This document shows positions 16,798 to 25,838 of a stretch of 64,000 bases of DNA, piece by piece. The notes beneath the pieces are model-generated. The model had not been told where the DNA came from, did no database searches, and saw nothing but the letters and a program-made list of their open reading frames with translations. Position numbers and translations under genes: made by a program. Within the stretch, counting starts at the first letter, position 1, and the number at the start of each line of letters is the position of its first letter. The stretch is from Anaerococcus mediterraneensis (GTDB lineage: Bacteria; Bacillota; Clostridia; Tissierellales; Peptoniphilaceae). The stretch lies in assembly GCF_900128415.1 (NCBI RefSeq), contig NZ_LT635772.1, forward strand, positions 1,612,001 through 1,676,000, given 5' to 3'.

Positions 16798-17700
16798 CTA
16801 TAAATCTTCAGCAAATTTTACAAATTTTCCTAGCCTATAATTGACCTTGGCCTTTGATAAAGGCGGATCAAGAAGTTCTCCCAATTCCTCTAGAGATGAG
16901 TATGGGTTTTCTAACCTAAGACTTGCAATTTCTTTTGAAATATCATCAAAATCATCAAATTTATCCATATCTATTATCTTATTTATTGCTTCGACTTGAC
17001 TTAGGGCCGCTTTTACAGTCCTGTCTATGTTGGCATTATCAAAATTCCTAACTCTATTTACATTATTCCTGATGGATTTTAGGGCTCTGACATTTTCTAA
17101 CTCTAAGACTGACTTGCTGGCACCAATCATGGCCAAAAAATCAGAAATCTTGTCCGAATCCTTTAGGTAAACAATAAAATTATCTGATCTCTGACTGATT
17201 TTGGGATTTAAACCAAAACAATCCATAAAATCTTTTATAATATCTGCTTCTTTTTGATTTTTGCCAACAATCTCAAGATTGTATCCCCTCATAGGGTCAT
17301 TGACAGATCCCCTAAACAAAAAAGCTATCTTTAAAAATGACCCTATTTGGTCAATACTTATATCATCAGTATTATCATAATTTTCTATAAAACCAGTATT
17401 CATCAGTTCAAAAATCTTATCTGAAACATCCCCATCTTCAACTATAACAACATAGTCCCTAGATCCATTCTTGTCTTTATTATCCTGGATCTCGAAGGTT
17501 GGGGAATATCCATATTTATCAGATATGAGTTTATAAATATACCTTGCTTGGGTGTTTGAATCAGTTTTAAAAATCACATTTAAACTCATAGAAGAAATCC
17601 TAACTGAGCCAATAAAGTGAAGCAAGCTTATAAGCTCAGCGCTTTCTGATTTGGCATCTAGCTTTAGGACTTCTTTTTTGCATCTTTGGGAAAAACTCAT
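16798..17700 (-). CDS. whiA: WhiA DNA-binding regulator
   Basis: A 300-residue protein with an N-terminal LAGLIDADG-like fold (CKKEVLKLD, LFRGSVNDPMRGYNLEIVG) and a C-terminal helix-turn-helix (LENPYSSLEELGELLDPPLS, then KAKVNYRLGKF). WhiA is widespread in Gram-positives and affects cell division and chromosome segregation; in Streptomyces it controls sporulation. The usual neighbours rapZ and murB lie upstream, but yvcK, which normally lies between rapZ and whiA, is absent. Confidence 0.93.
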   Translation of the reverse strand: MSFSQRCKKEVLKLDAKSESAELISLLHFIGSVRISSMSLNVIFKTDSNTQARYIYKLISDKYGYSPTFEIQDNKDKNGSRDYVVIVEDGDVSDKIFELMNTGFIENYDNTDDISIDQIGSFLKIAFLFRGSVNDPMRGYNLEIVGKNQKEADIIKDFMDCFGLNPKISQRSDNFIVYLKDSDKISDFLAMIGASKSVLELENVRALKSIRNNVNRVRNFDNANIDRTVKAALSQVEAINKIIDMDKFDDFDDISKEIASLRLENPYSSLEELGELLDPPLSKAKVNYRLGKFVKFAEDL

Positions 17701-17701
17701 A

Positions 17702-18418
17702 CTAATCTATAAGTTTTTCTTTCAAAGATTTTATGACTTTTTCATCAAGGCCAGCATATTTTAGGTAGGATTCAAAATCTTCATATTTTCTTATGACATA
17801 GTCATAGGCTTCCTTCATGTAGTATGGGTCTGTGATCCTAAAAATAGAATATGGTTCGTCCTCCCCATATCTTTCTATATAGCTAAGGTAGGCTGATGAT
17901 ACTTCATAATCTGCTATTATATCATCTCTTCCTACACCACCAATAGCCAAAAGTATCATAGAGATGATCCCTGTCCTATCCTTGCCCTCTTGGCAATGAT
18001 ATATAACAGATCCATCTGCCTTATCTATTGTCTCCATGATCTCTTTTATTGCACTATAATGATCTATCAGTCTCCTATAAGAACCTCCAACACTCATCTT
18101 GCCTGAAATTATTTTTTCTATTTCATCCCTTCTAAATTCCTCATCTGGGGATAGGGATATATGATTAAAATCAAAATTCTCTGAGATTTTTTTATAGATT
18201 TCAGAATCAAAATCTATCTCATTTTTTCTCCTAAGGTCTATGATGGTAGATATGCCCATAGCTTTTAGTTCTTCTATCTCAAAATCCATGCTATCATCAA
18301 GACAGGCTGACCTATAGAATTTGTGCCATTTTGTAGACTTCTTGTCAAGGGTTGGTATTCCACCTAGCTCTCTGAAGTTTTTAATATTGTCAAAATCTAT
18401 CCTCTTTAAATATTTCAT
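17702..18418 (-). CDS. Tyrosine/serine protein phosphatase family protein
   Basis: A 238-residue protein of the Y_phosphatase3 family: NFRELGGIPT near the N-terminus and the cysteine signature VIYHCQEGKDRTGIISMIL around residue 140, where Cys and Arg form the phosphate loop. The substrate is unknown; relatives dephosphorylate proteins or phosphoinositides. It lies between rapZ and whiA, one base from each neighbour, in the slot where yvcK is normally found, so it is part of the same operon. Confidence 0.85.
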   Translation of the reverse strand: MKYLKRIDFDNIKNFRELGGIPTLDKKSTKWHKFYRSACLDDSMDFEIEELKAMGISTIIDLRRKNEIDFDSEIYKKISENFDFNHISLSPDEEFRRDEIEKIISGKMSVGGSYRRLIDHYSAIKEIMETIDKADGSVIYHCQEGKDRTGIISMILLAIGGVGRDDIIADYEVSSAYLSYIERYGEDEPYSIFRITDPYYMKEAYDYVIRKYEDFESYLKYAGLDEKVIKSLKEKLID

Positions 18419-18419
18419 C

Positions 18420-19268
18420 TTACCACTTATCCTTTTCTCTGTGTCTGCGTATCAAGATATAATCATCATTTTTCATTTTTTCATACATTTTCTCAACCAT
18501 ATAGACCGACCTGTGTTGACCTCCTGTACAACCAAAACCGATGGTAATTATATTTTTTCCTTGCTTAGAAAAATCCTTGAGTAAGAATTTTATAAGGTCA
18601 TAAACCTTATTTGCAAAGGACTCAGCCTGGTCAAATTGATCAAGATAAGTCCTTAGTTTTTCATCCGTACCATTTGATTTTTTAAGGTCTTCTATATAAT
18701 ATGGATTTGGCAAAAATCTCATATCAAAAACAAAGTCAAAATCAGAGCTGATCCCATATTTAAAACCAAAAGAAATCAAGTTTATAATCATGTTTGCTGA
18801 CTTTTCTTGGGAACTTTCTATTACTTGTCTAAGCTCTGCTATTTTATAGTAGCTAGTGTCAATTATTTTATCTGATATATCCTTGATGGGTTTTAGTAGT
18901 TTTTTCTCCTTACTGATACCATCCTGGACATTGCCATATTCTCCCAAAGGATGGGGTCTTCTAAGCTCATTATATCTTTTTAGGATTATCTCATCATTAC
19001 AATATACAAAAATGATCTCTGTATCTTGATTTGAATCTTTAAGTCTTTTTATGGACTTATAAATGTCGCTATCTATGCTTAGAGACCTAAAATCTATTAC
19101 AACTGCCATTTTGTCGATAGGATTTTTCTGATTTTTATTAAGTTCAATAAATTTTTCTACCAAGTATGATGGAGCATTGTCCATGGCATAGTAGCCCATA
19201 TCCTCAAAGGCCCTAAGAGCAGTTGTTTTTCCTGATCCAGAAAGGCCTGTGATTATTTTTAGCTTCAT
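18420..19268 (-). CDS. rapZ: RapZ/YvcJ nucleotide-binding protein
   Basis: A 282-residue P-loop protein. Walker A is TGLSGSGKTTALRAFED, followed by VIDFRS. The conserved C-terminal domain has FDMRFLPNPYYIEDL and IGFGCTGGQHRSVYMVEKM. In E. coli RapZ is the RNase adapter sensing glucosamine-6-phosphate; in Firmicutes YvcJ is a GTPase/ATPase of less clear role linked to competence and cell wall. Its start overlaps the end of murB by 4 bases (ATGA type). Confidence 0.93.
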   Translation of the reverse strand: MKLKIITGLSGSGKTTALRAFEDMGYYAMDNAPSYLVEKFIELNKNQKNPIDKMAVVIDFRSLSIDSDIYKSIKRLKDSNQDTEIIFVYCNDEIILKRYNELRRPHPLGEYGNVQDGISKEKKLLKPIKDISDKIIDTSYYKIAELRQVIESSQEKSANMIINLISFGFKYGISSDFDFVFDMRFLPNPYYIEDLKKSNGTDEKLRTYLDQFDQAESFANKVYDLIKFLLKDFSKQGKNIITIGFGCTGGQHRSVYMVEKMYEKMKNDDYILIRRHREKDKW

Positions 19269-20170
19269 GAAAAATCCCCAACAAGTTTTACTTCTCTTTC
19301 TAGTTTAAAACCTGTTTTCTCATAGACTATATCAGATACTTTATTTATGAAGTCTATCATATCGGCACAGCTTGCCTTATCTACATTTATGATAAAGCCG
19401 CAATGCTTTTCACTAACCTGGCAATCACCGATCCTATAGGCCCTAAGTCCACATTCGTCAATTAGCTTTGAAGCGAAAGATCCCTCTGGTCTTTTGAAAG
19501 TTGATCCAGCAGATTTTCTATCTAATGGTTGTTTTGTAGTTCTTCTCTCAGTATAGTCATTAAATTTTTCAAGGATCTCATCCTTATCACCTTCTCTTAG
19601 TTTAAAGCTTGCCCTAGCAACTATCAAGTTTTCCTCAAAAACCCTAGAATGCCTGTATGCAAAGTGCATTTGCTCATTAGAAAACTCATGGAGATTGCCC
19701 TGGTAGTCAAAGGCTTCTATTTTTATAGCTATATCTTTTATCTCTCCCCCATAGGCTCCTGCATTCATAGCACAGGCCCCGCCTACAGATCCTGGTATGC
19801 CAGAGATTTCTTCCATTCCTGAAAGAGAATTATCAATTGCAACCCTAGCCGCTTTACCAAGAGGACTGCCTGCTAAGCTTGTTAGTATATCACCCCTTAC
19901 CTCTACCTGATCAAAATTATCAGCTAAAAGTATAACGCAACCCCTAATCCCCTTATCAGATACTAGAAGATTAGATCCCCTGCCCATAACAAAAGTTTCT
20001 ATCTTATTTTCATAATTAAATTTTAAAACATCCCTTAGCTCATCCATGCTCGTTGGCTTGACCATAATATCTGCCGTACCACCTATGCCAAATGTTGTGT
20101 AATTTTTTATATCTTCATCAAAAAGGATTTGTCCAAAATTCTTATCTTTGTAAAGTTCTTTGTAGTCCAT
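19265..20170 (-). CDS. murB: UDP-N-acetylenolpyruvoylglucosamine reductase
   Basis: A 301-residue cytosolic FAD enzyme that reduces UDP-GlcNAc-enolpyruvate to UDP-MurNAc in peptidoglycan synthesis. It shows the FAD-binding segment FVMGRGSNLLVSDKGIRG, SGIPGSVGGACAMNAGAYGG, the catalytic serine in RKSAGSTFKRPEGSFAS, and the C-terminal LEREVKLVG. The lack of the extra tyrosine loop suggests the type IIb class. It is the first gene of murB-rapZ-phosphatase-whiA-dnaE-pfkA-pyk-rlmD. GAGGAG precedes the ATG; a possible extended -10 (TGGTATAGT) lies at 20206-20214. Confidence 0.95.
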   Translation of the reverse strand: MDYKELYKDKNFGQILFDEDIKNYTTFGIGGTADIMVKPTSMDELRDVLKFNYENKIETFVMGRGSNLLVSDKGIRGCVILLADNFDQVEVRGDILTSLAGSPLGKAARVAIDNSLSGMEEISGIPGSVGGACAMNAGAYGGEIKDIAIKIEAFDYQGNLHEFSNEQMHFAYRHSRVFEENLIVARASFKLREGDKDEILEKFNDYTERRTTKQPLDRKSAGSTFKRPEGSFASKLIDECGLRAYRIGDCQVSEKHCGFIINVDKASCADMIDFINKVSDIVYEKTGFKLEREVKLVGDFS

Positions 20171-20250
20171 AGCAAACTCCTCTATATTTTTTCAATTCTT
20201 TATACACTATACCATTTTAAGGAGATTTTATTAAAAATATGAGGAAATAT

Positions 20251-20279
20251 TTGTAATTTGCCCAAAGTTTTGGTAGAAT
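20251..20279 (+). promoter_or_regulatory. Promoter of rpmB
   Basis: TTGTAA (20251-20256), exact 17-base spacer, TAGAAT (20274-20279), 30 bases before the rpmB start. Confidence 0.6.
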
Positions 20280-20309
20280 AATAAAGATGAATAAAGAGGA
20301 GGTGTAATT

Positions 20310-20498
20310 ATGGCAAGATCATGTGATATATGTGGTAAAGGTACAGTTTCAGGTAAAACTGTAACATTCTCACATAGACAAATCAACAGAACTTTCAAAG
20401 CTAACGTACACAAAATAAAAGCTATCGTTGATGGTACACCAAAAACAATCAACGTTTGTACAAAATGTGTTAAAAGTGGAAAAGTAGAAAAAGCTTAA
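20310..20498 (+). CDS. rpmB: 50S ribosomal protein L28
   Basis: A 62-residue basic protein of the large ribosomal subunit: CDICGKGTVSGKTVTFSH, IKAIVDGTPKTINVC and CTKCVKSGKVEKA. It keeps four cysteines, the zinc-binding (C+) form. GAGGAGGTG precedes the ATG. It is transcribed alone on the plus strand, divergent from murB and convergent with rpe, the usual Firmicute position beside rpe/rsgA. Confidence 0.97.
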   Translation: MARSCDICGKGTVSGKTVTFSHRQINRTFKANVHKIKAIVDGTPKTINVCTKCVKSGKVEKA

Positions 20499-20535
20499 GC
20501 TTTTTTTAATTTACTAGTAAATTAAAAAGAATTCT

Positions 20536-20562
20536 TTAAACTGGCCCCTGGTCAGTTTTTTA
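20536..20562 (+). terminator. Terminator of rpmB
   Basis: AAACTG (20538-20543) and CAGTTT (20553-20558), extended by inner GC pairs, followed by a T run. A second, weaker AAGCTT-based hairpin with T-run lies at the rpmB stop (about 20488-20508). Confidence 0.65.
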
Positions 20563-20573
20563 AATTGATTTTC

Positions 20574-20614
20574 AAAAAAATCCCCTCAGTCCTAATAGGA
20601 TCGAGGGGATTTTT
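20574..20614 (-). terminator. Strong terminator of the rpe operon (bidirectional)
   Basis: AAAAATCCCCTC (20576-20587) and GAGGGGATTTTT (20603-20614) give a long perfect stem flanked by A and T runs, 4 bases after the rpe stop. It can serve both the rpe operon and any rpmB read-through. Confidence 0.9.
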
Positions 20615-20618
20615 GTAT

Positions 20619-21275
20619 TTAATATTCTCTAAAAATTTTATGATAGGTTTCTATTTGTTTTTCAATATCCTTGGCAAAGACATCAGAGCCTGCCACCACT
20701 TCGTCAACTCCTGCATCTAAAACATGATTGACATTTTCTGTCTTGATGCCACCATCCACTTGGATTTTGATATCAAGTTTATTTGTATCAATATAATCCC
20801 TAAAAAGTCTAATTGTATCAATACACTCTGGCATGAATTTTTGTCCTCCAAAGCCAGGGTTGACTCCCATTACCAATACCAAATCTATATAATCAAAATA
20901 CTCTAATAGGTCTTTAGGATCTGTAGATGGCTTTGAAGTAAGACCAACTTCTATCCCATGTTTTTTTATCTCAAGCAAGGTATCTTTTAGGTCCTTGCAG
21001 GCTTCATAATGAACTGTAAGCCTATCGACCCCAGCTTTTTTGAAATCTTCTATATACCTTTTTGGTTCTCCAACCATGAGGTGGGTATCAAAAAAGAAAT
21101 CATAATCATCTCTTATATCGCTAATTATCTTGAAACCAAAGGATATATTTGGGACAAAGATCCCATCCATAACATCTATATGGATCCTATCAACTCCTGC
21201 ATTTTTTGCCTTATCCAAATCAGCACCCAAGTTTTTGAAATTGCATGATAAGATTGATGGTGATAATTTTACCAT
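20619..21275 (-). CDS. rpe: Ribulose-phosphate 3-epimerase
   Basis: A 218-residue TIM-barrel enzyme interconverting ribulose 5-phosphate and xylulose 5-phosphate. It shows LSPSILSCNF, HIDVMDGIFVPNISFG, DTHLMVGEPKRYI, VLVMGVNPGFGGQKFMP and VDGGIKTENV with the metal and phosphate residues intact. Its start overlaps the rsgA end by 7 bases. It is the last gene of the def-to-rpe operon and is followed by a strong terminator. Confidence 0.96.
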   Translation of the reverse strand: MVKLSPSILSCNFKNLGADLDKAKNAGVDRIHIDVMDGIFVPNISFGFKIISDIRDDYDFFFDTHLMVGEPKRYIEDFKKAGVDRLTVHYEACKDLKDTLLEIKKHGIEVGLTSKPSTDPKDLLEYFDYIDLVLVMGVNPGFGGQKFMPECIDTIRLFRDYIDTNKLDIKIQVDGGIKTENVNHVLDAGVDEVVAGSDVFAKDIEKQIETYHKIFREY

Positions 21276-22138
21276 TTACTAAGTCTCCTTTTTTTTATTT
21301 CTTCAAATAGTTGTAGATAATTATCATACCTAGTTTTACTGATCAAACCTTCTTCTAGTTCTTTTTTGACTATGCAGCCCGGCTCTTTTATATGGTTGCA
21401 ATCCTTAAATTTGCATGGCCTATCCCTTAGCTCTACAAAGGTATTTTTTAGGTCATTTTCATCATCGACAAAGTCAAACTCAAAGGAATCAAAGCCAGGT
21501 GTATCAAATATAAAACTATTTGCTTTGACCTTAAATATTTCTGTATGTCTGGTTGTATTTTTACCTCTTTTTAGCTTCTGGCTAATCTGGCCAATCTGTA
21601 TATCTTCGTCAATTAGATTTGAAAGAAATGTAGATTTGCCAACTCCAGATGCTCCAGATACTGCAGATGTTTTGCCATCTAGGATTTCTAGGACCTTATC
21701 TTTTGGAAAATCCTTATAATTATCAATTTCTAATACTTTGTAGCCAATATTTTTATAAATAGATGCTATATTTTTTATTTTTTCCTCATCTGCTAGGTCT
21801 ATTTTTGTAAGGATAATCACAAGCTCTATGTTTAGATACTCACACATAGCTAGGTATTTATCCAGGTTGAATAAGTTTAGTGGCGGGTCATTGATAGTAA
21901 CAAAAACTAAAAGCTGGTCAATATTTGCTATGTTAGGTCTTTTTATCTCATTTTTTCTCTCAAGAAGTTTTGTTATATAGGCCCTGCCATCTTCTAATAT
22001 ATCAATTTCTACATTGTCACCAACAAGTGGCTTTTTGTCTTTGACCCTAAAATTGCCCCTGGCCTTGGCCATGAATGTTTCTTCACCATTATCTACAAAA
22101 TATAATTCTTTTTGACTTTTTATAATTTTACCTATCAT
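21269..22138 (-). CDS. rsgA: Small ribosomal subunit biogenesis GTPase RsgA
   Basis: A 289-residue circularly permuted GTPase that checks maturation of the 30S subunit. It has an N-terminal OB fold, then G4 (ILTKIDLAD), G5, G1 (SGASGVGKSTFLSNLI), G2/G3 (DTPGFDSFEF), and a C-terminal zinc site CKFKDCNHIKEPGC. Length is normal. The start overlaps the prkC stop (TAATG). It lies in the prpC-prkC-rsgA-rpe block; RsgA homologues are often substrates of PrkC-type kinases. Confidence 0.95.
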   Translation of the reverse strand: MIGKIIKSQKELYFVDNGEETFMAKARGNFRVKDKKPLVGDNVEIDILEDGRAYITKLLERKNEIKRPNIANIDQLLVFVTINDPPLNLFNLDKYLAMCEYLNIELVIILTKIDLADEEKIKNIASIYKNIGYKVLEIDNYKDFPKDKVLEILDGKTSAVSGASGVGKSTFLSNLIDEDIQIGQISQKLKRGKNTTRHTEIFKVKANSFIFDTPGFDSFEFDFVDDENDLKNTFVELRDRPCKFKDCNHIKEPGCIVKKELEEGLISKTRYDNYLQLFEEIKKRRLSKW

Positions 22139-24081
22139 TAGTTTACTGTATATACTCCATAAGAATCATCATCTACAAGGACTTCGACGCTGGTATTTGA
22201 CATAGACATAAATCTGAGGATCAAAACTCCTGACTCGTTTATATCACTTTTTGTATGGTTTCTATCGTATAAAATATCTGATCTTTGTCCTGATTTGTCA
22301 ACCTTATAAACCTTGACATTGAAATTTTCTTTATCACTTGCAACATTGAGTCTTATTTCTACTTGCCTATCAGCCTCTTCAGCTTTCTTTTCTTCTTGAC
22401 CCAAGCTTATAACAAGGTCAATGGCAGAATTTTCTGCAACTTCTGTCTCTGCTGATATGGATTGGCTCATTACAAGTCCCTTTTGTGTGTTATTAGAATA
22501 TTGGTAGTCGACGCTTCTGACTTTGAGTGAAGCATTTTTAGCTGCTGCTATGGCATTTGCCTCAGTCATACCCAATAGTGATGGGACTTTTACTATTTCT
22601 GTAGTATTTTCTTTACCGACAGAGATGACCAAATCTACTTCTGATCCTGTTTGGATAAATTGTCCTGATGATGGCTCTTGTCTAATAACCAGGTCTTTTT
22701 CAACAGTATTTGAATAATCGGTAGAGGTTTTACCTAATTTGAGTCCCAAATCCTTTAGGGTTTCTTCTGCCTGGCTTAAATTCATATTTTTAAGCTCTGG
22801 TACTTCGACTTCCCTACCAGATGAGATTATTAGATTGACAATAGAGCCTTTTTTGGCTTTTGTAGATGCTTCTGGATCTTGGCTCATGACCTTGCCTTTT
22901 TCATACTCATCGCTTTCTGCAGTTCTAGAAATATTTGCCTTAAAACCTCTTTTTTCTAGCTGTTCTACGGCTTGTTCTTGGCTAAGGTTGACTACTGTTG
23001 GAACCTCTAATTCATCAGAAGACATACGGTTGTTTATAAAATAAACCAGAGCAACAAGAACCAAGGCCAAAAGTGCCAAAGGCCAAATCTTTATAGGATT
23101 TTTTTTCTTTTGTTTTTTTATTTTTTTCTCAGAACTAGACTTATAAACAGCTTCTTTATCTTCTATTTCATCTTCATCTTTTTTTAAAGCTTTTCTTTTC
23201 TTTTTTGGTATGACTATTGGGATTTTTGCTGTATCTCCACTTGTATCTTCTATTGGCATAGATGGATTGTCAAGTGCCTCTATAAGCTCGCTAGCATTTT
23301 GGAATCTCTCTGTAGGATCTTTTTTGAGCAGCTTCATAATAATATAATTTAAATGTTTGCTCAAATCCGGATTTATCTCTCTTGGTGGGATAGGGTCTTC
23401 TTGGATATGCATTACTGCAATACCAACTGAGTTGTCAGCATCAAAAGGTACCTTTCCTGTTGCCATCTCATACATAAGAGCCCCTAGGGAATAAAGGTCA
23501 CTTTTGTGGTCTACTATCTTGCCCTTGGCTTGTTCTGGAGATATATAATGAACTGTACCTAAAATCGAGCTTGTGTAGGTGATAGTTGCATTTGATGATA
23601 CCCTTGCTATCCCAAAGTCTGTCACCTTGCAAAGACCAAATTTATCTATCAAAATATTTTGTGGTTTTATATCTCTGTGGACAATGCCTGAGTCATGAGC
23701 TGATTTCAGGGCTTGAGCAATTTGTGTTGAATAGTCGATTATATCATGGTTTGAAAGAATTTTTTCCCTATTTATGAGATCTTTTAGGGTTTCTCCTTCT
23801 ACATATTCCATAACTATATATTGGATAAGTTTGCCATTTAACAAATCCTTGCCAATATCATAAACATTTACTATATTTATATGAGAAAGCCTTGCTGCCG
23901 ACTGGGCCTCATTGTTAAATTTTTTTAGAAACTCTTCATCTTCTGCATATTCATCTTTTAAAACCTTGATAGCTACGAAACGCCCCAGAAGTTTGTCTTT
24001 GGCCTTGTAGACCTTGGCCATACCTCCGACACCTATCTGCTCTATAATTTCATACCTACCATCTAAAATTACATTTTCCAT
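22138..24081 (-). CDS. prkC: Serine/threonine protein kinase with PASTA domains
   Basis: A 647-residue membrane kinase. The cytoplasmic catalytic domain (about 10-270) has IGVGGMAKVYKAKD, AIKVLK, IVHRDIKPQNILI, VTDFGIA and VHYISPEQAKG. A lysine-rich linker leads to one membrane helix (WPLALLALVLVALVYFI). Three extracellular PASTA repeats follow, beginning VPTVVNLSQEQA, VPELKNMNLSQ and VPSLLGMTEANA, and a C-terminal domain of about 85 residues without a clear family. It senses muropeptides or lipid II and signals cell-wall state. It pairs with the PP2C phosphatase gene 9 bases upstream. Confidence 0.95.
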   Translation of the reverse strand: MENVILDGRYEIIEQIGVGGMAKVYKAKDKLLGRFVAIKVLKDEYAEDEEFLKKFNNEAQSAARLSHINIVNVYDIGKDLLNGKLIQYIVMEYVEGETLKDLINREKILSNHDIIDYSTQIAQALKSAHDSGIVHRDIKPQNILIDKFGLCKVTDFGIARVSSNATITYTSSILGTVHYISPEQAKGKIVDHKSDLYSLGALMYEMATGKVPFDADNSVGIAVMHIQEDPIPPREINPDLSKHLNYIIMKLLKKDPTERFQNASELIEALDNPSMPIEDTSGDTAKIPIVIPKKKRKALKKDEDEIEDKEAVYKSSSEKKIKKQKKKNPIKIWPLALLALVLVALVYFINNRMSSDELEVPTVVNLSQEQAVEQLEKRGFKANISRTAESDEYEKGKVMSQDPEASTKAKKGSIVNLIISSGREVEVPELKNMNLSQAEETLKDLGLKLGKTSTDYSNTVEKDLVIRQEPSSGQFIQTGSEVDLVISVGKENTTEIVKVPSLLGMTEANAIAAAKNASLKVRSVDYQYSNNTQKGLVMSQSISAETEVAENSAIDLVISLGQEEKKAEEADRQVEIRLNVASDKENFNVKVYKVDKSGQRSDILYDRNHTKSDINESGVLILRFMSMSNTSVEVLVDDDSYGVYTVN

Positions 24082-24090
24082 AATAACCTC

Positions 24091-24813
24091 TTATAGCAAA
24101 ATCGTAGTAACAGTGATATTGTCCCTACCGCCATTTTCTATAGCTTCTTCTATAAGCTTTGTTGAAATCTGATAGGGATCTTTCTCATCTCTTACTATTT
24201 TTTCTATATTTTCATCTGTAAGTTCATTTGTCAATCCATCTGTGACTAAAAGTATTAGGTCAGAATCATCCATAGCAAAACTTTTGCTATCTGGTTTTAT
24301 ATTTTCTTCTGTACCAACAGCTCTGGTAATGGCTGCCTTATTGATAAAATTTTCCGCCTCTTCTTCTGTTAAGGACCCACTTTCTAATAGGTCATTAACT
24401 AAGGAGTGGTCTTTTGTAAGTTGTCTTAGAGATCCATCCCTATACAGATAAGCCCTAGAATCACCAAGATGGGTCAAATGATAGGTCCTATTTAAATAAT
24501 CAATACAAAGACAAACTACAGTTGTACCCATCCTTATGGAGTCATCGCTAGATAGTTTGTAGATTTGACTATTTGCATATCTAATGGCATTTTCTTGGAG
24601 GTCTAGAAAAGATTCATAGCTAGATAAATCAGCATTTTTTATATATTCTATAAAAAGTTTTACTGCCAACTTGCTAGCAAGTTCTCCCTTGCTGTGGCCT
24701 CCCATCCCATCAGCAACTATAAAAAAGTCTAAATTTTCAAGGCTAATATTAGAAAATGAGTCCTCATTTTCGCTCCTAATCTTGCCTATATTTGTAATAG
24801 TTGAATATTTCAT
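24091..24813 (-). CDS. prpC: PP2C-family protein serine/threonine phosphatase
   Basis: A 240-residue metal-dependent phosphatase that reverses PrkC phosphorylation. Motifs: IRSENEDSFS, FIVADGMGGHSKGELAS (metal aspartate), HLGDSRAYLYRDG, LTKDHSLVNDLL, LLVTDGLTNEL and GGRDNITVTTILL. All metal-binding aspartates appear present. It lies between rlmN and prkC in the conserved order. Confidence 0.95.
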   Translation of the reverse strand: MKYSTITNIGKIRSENEDSFSNISLENLDFFIVADGMGGHSKGELASKLAVKLFIEYIKNADLSSYESFLDLQENAIRYANSQIYKLSSDDSIRMGTTVVCLCIDYLNRTYHLTHLGDSRAYLYRDGSLRQLTKDHSLVNDLLESGSLTEEEAENFINKAAITRAVGTEENIKPDSKSFAMDDSDLILLVTDGLTNELTDENIEKIVRDEKDPYQISTKLIEEAIENGGRDNITVTTILL

Positions 24814-24815
24814 AC

Positions 24816-25838
24816 CTACCTCGCATAATTGTTTCTAAGCTGGCCACAAGAGGCGTCTATATCAGAGCCCATGGACTTTCTGATAGTAGCATTTAATCCC
24901 CTATTAACTAGCTTGCTTCTAAATTCCTCCAAAACCCTTGAATGAGGTTTATCATGGTCAAATTCTTCTATTGGATTTAGGGGAATTAGGTTTATATGTA
25001 CATTTTTAGCAAAAAGTAAATTATGAAGATTTTCCACATCCTCGTTTAGGTTGTTGACACCATCTATTACAACATACTCAAAAGAAACCCTACGCTTAGT
25101 TTTTTCTAGATAATAGTCAGTAGCATCTATCAACTGACTTATAGGGTATTTTTTTGCTACTGGCATATAGGCCCTTCTTTTTTTATCATCTGCATAGTGA
25201 AGACTAACAGCTAAGTTCACATCTAAACCTGTATTGGCTAGGGCCCTTATCTGTGGGGCAAGACCTGATGTTGACAAGGTTATAGACCTGTGAGATAAGT
25301 TTCTACCCTTTGGGTCTGTTATTATCTCTATAAATCTTTTTATATTTTCAAAGTTATCCAAAGGCTCGCCTATGCCCATGATTACAATATTAGATATTGG
25401 CCCATTGAGTCTTTCTAATAGGTAGACTTCTTCTATAAGCTCTGAAGCAGTCATGTTTCTTTCTAGGCCATTTTTTGTGGACGCACAAAAAACACATCCC
25501 ATCCTACATCCTACTTGTGATGAGATGCAAATAGTAGACCTGTCTTTGTAATCCATGTAGACTGCTTCTATTATATTTTTATCCTTCAATTCTAATAAAT
25601 ATTTTTTAGTAGAATCTCTTTTTGATTTGTAAGTTTCAAGTAAAGAAATATTGTCTATAGAAAATTCTTTTTTTAGGTCATCACGCATAGCTAGTGGCAA
25701 GTCTGTCATCTGGTCAAAATCATTTATCCTATTGACATGGATCGACCTATAAACTTGTTTTGCCCTAAACTTTTGATAAGATTTTTCCTTGAAAATCTCT
25801 TCTAGCTCTTCTAATTTTTTATCATTTATACTTATCAT
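24816..25838 (-). CDS. rlmN: 23S rRNA/tRNA adenine-C2 methyltransferase RlmN
   Basis: A 340-residue radical-SAM enzyme that methylates A2503 of 23S rRNA and A37 of some tRNAs. The iron-sulfur motif is CRMGCVFCAS (CxxxCxxC). GIGEPLDNFENI, LSTSGLAPQI and the C-terminal MGSDIDASCGQLRNNY with the methyl-carrier cysteine are intact. It overlaps the rsmB end by 4 bases. Confidence 0.96.
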   Translation of the reverse strand: MISINDKKLEELEEIFKEKSYQKFRAKQVYRSIHVNRINDFDQMTDLPLAMRDDLKKEFSIDNISLLETYKSKRDSTKKYLLELKDKNIIEAVYMDYKDRSTICISSQVGCRMGCVFCASTKNGLERNMTASELIEEVYLLERLNGPISNIVIMGIGEPLDNFENIKRFIEIITDPKGRNLSHRSITLSTSGLAPQIRALANTGLDVNLAVSLHYADDKKRRAYMPVAKKYPISQLIDATDYYLEKTKRRVSFEYVVIDGVNNLNEDVENLHNLLFAKNVHINLIPLNPIEEFDHDKPHSRVLEEFRSKLVNRGLNATIRKSMGSDIDASCGQLRNNYAR

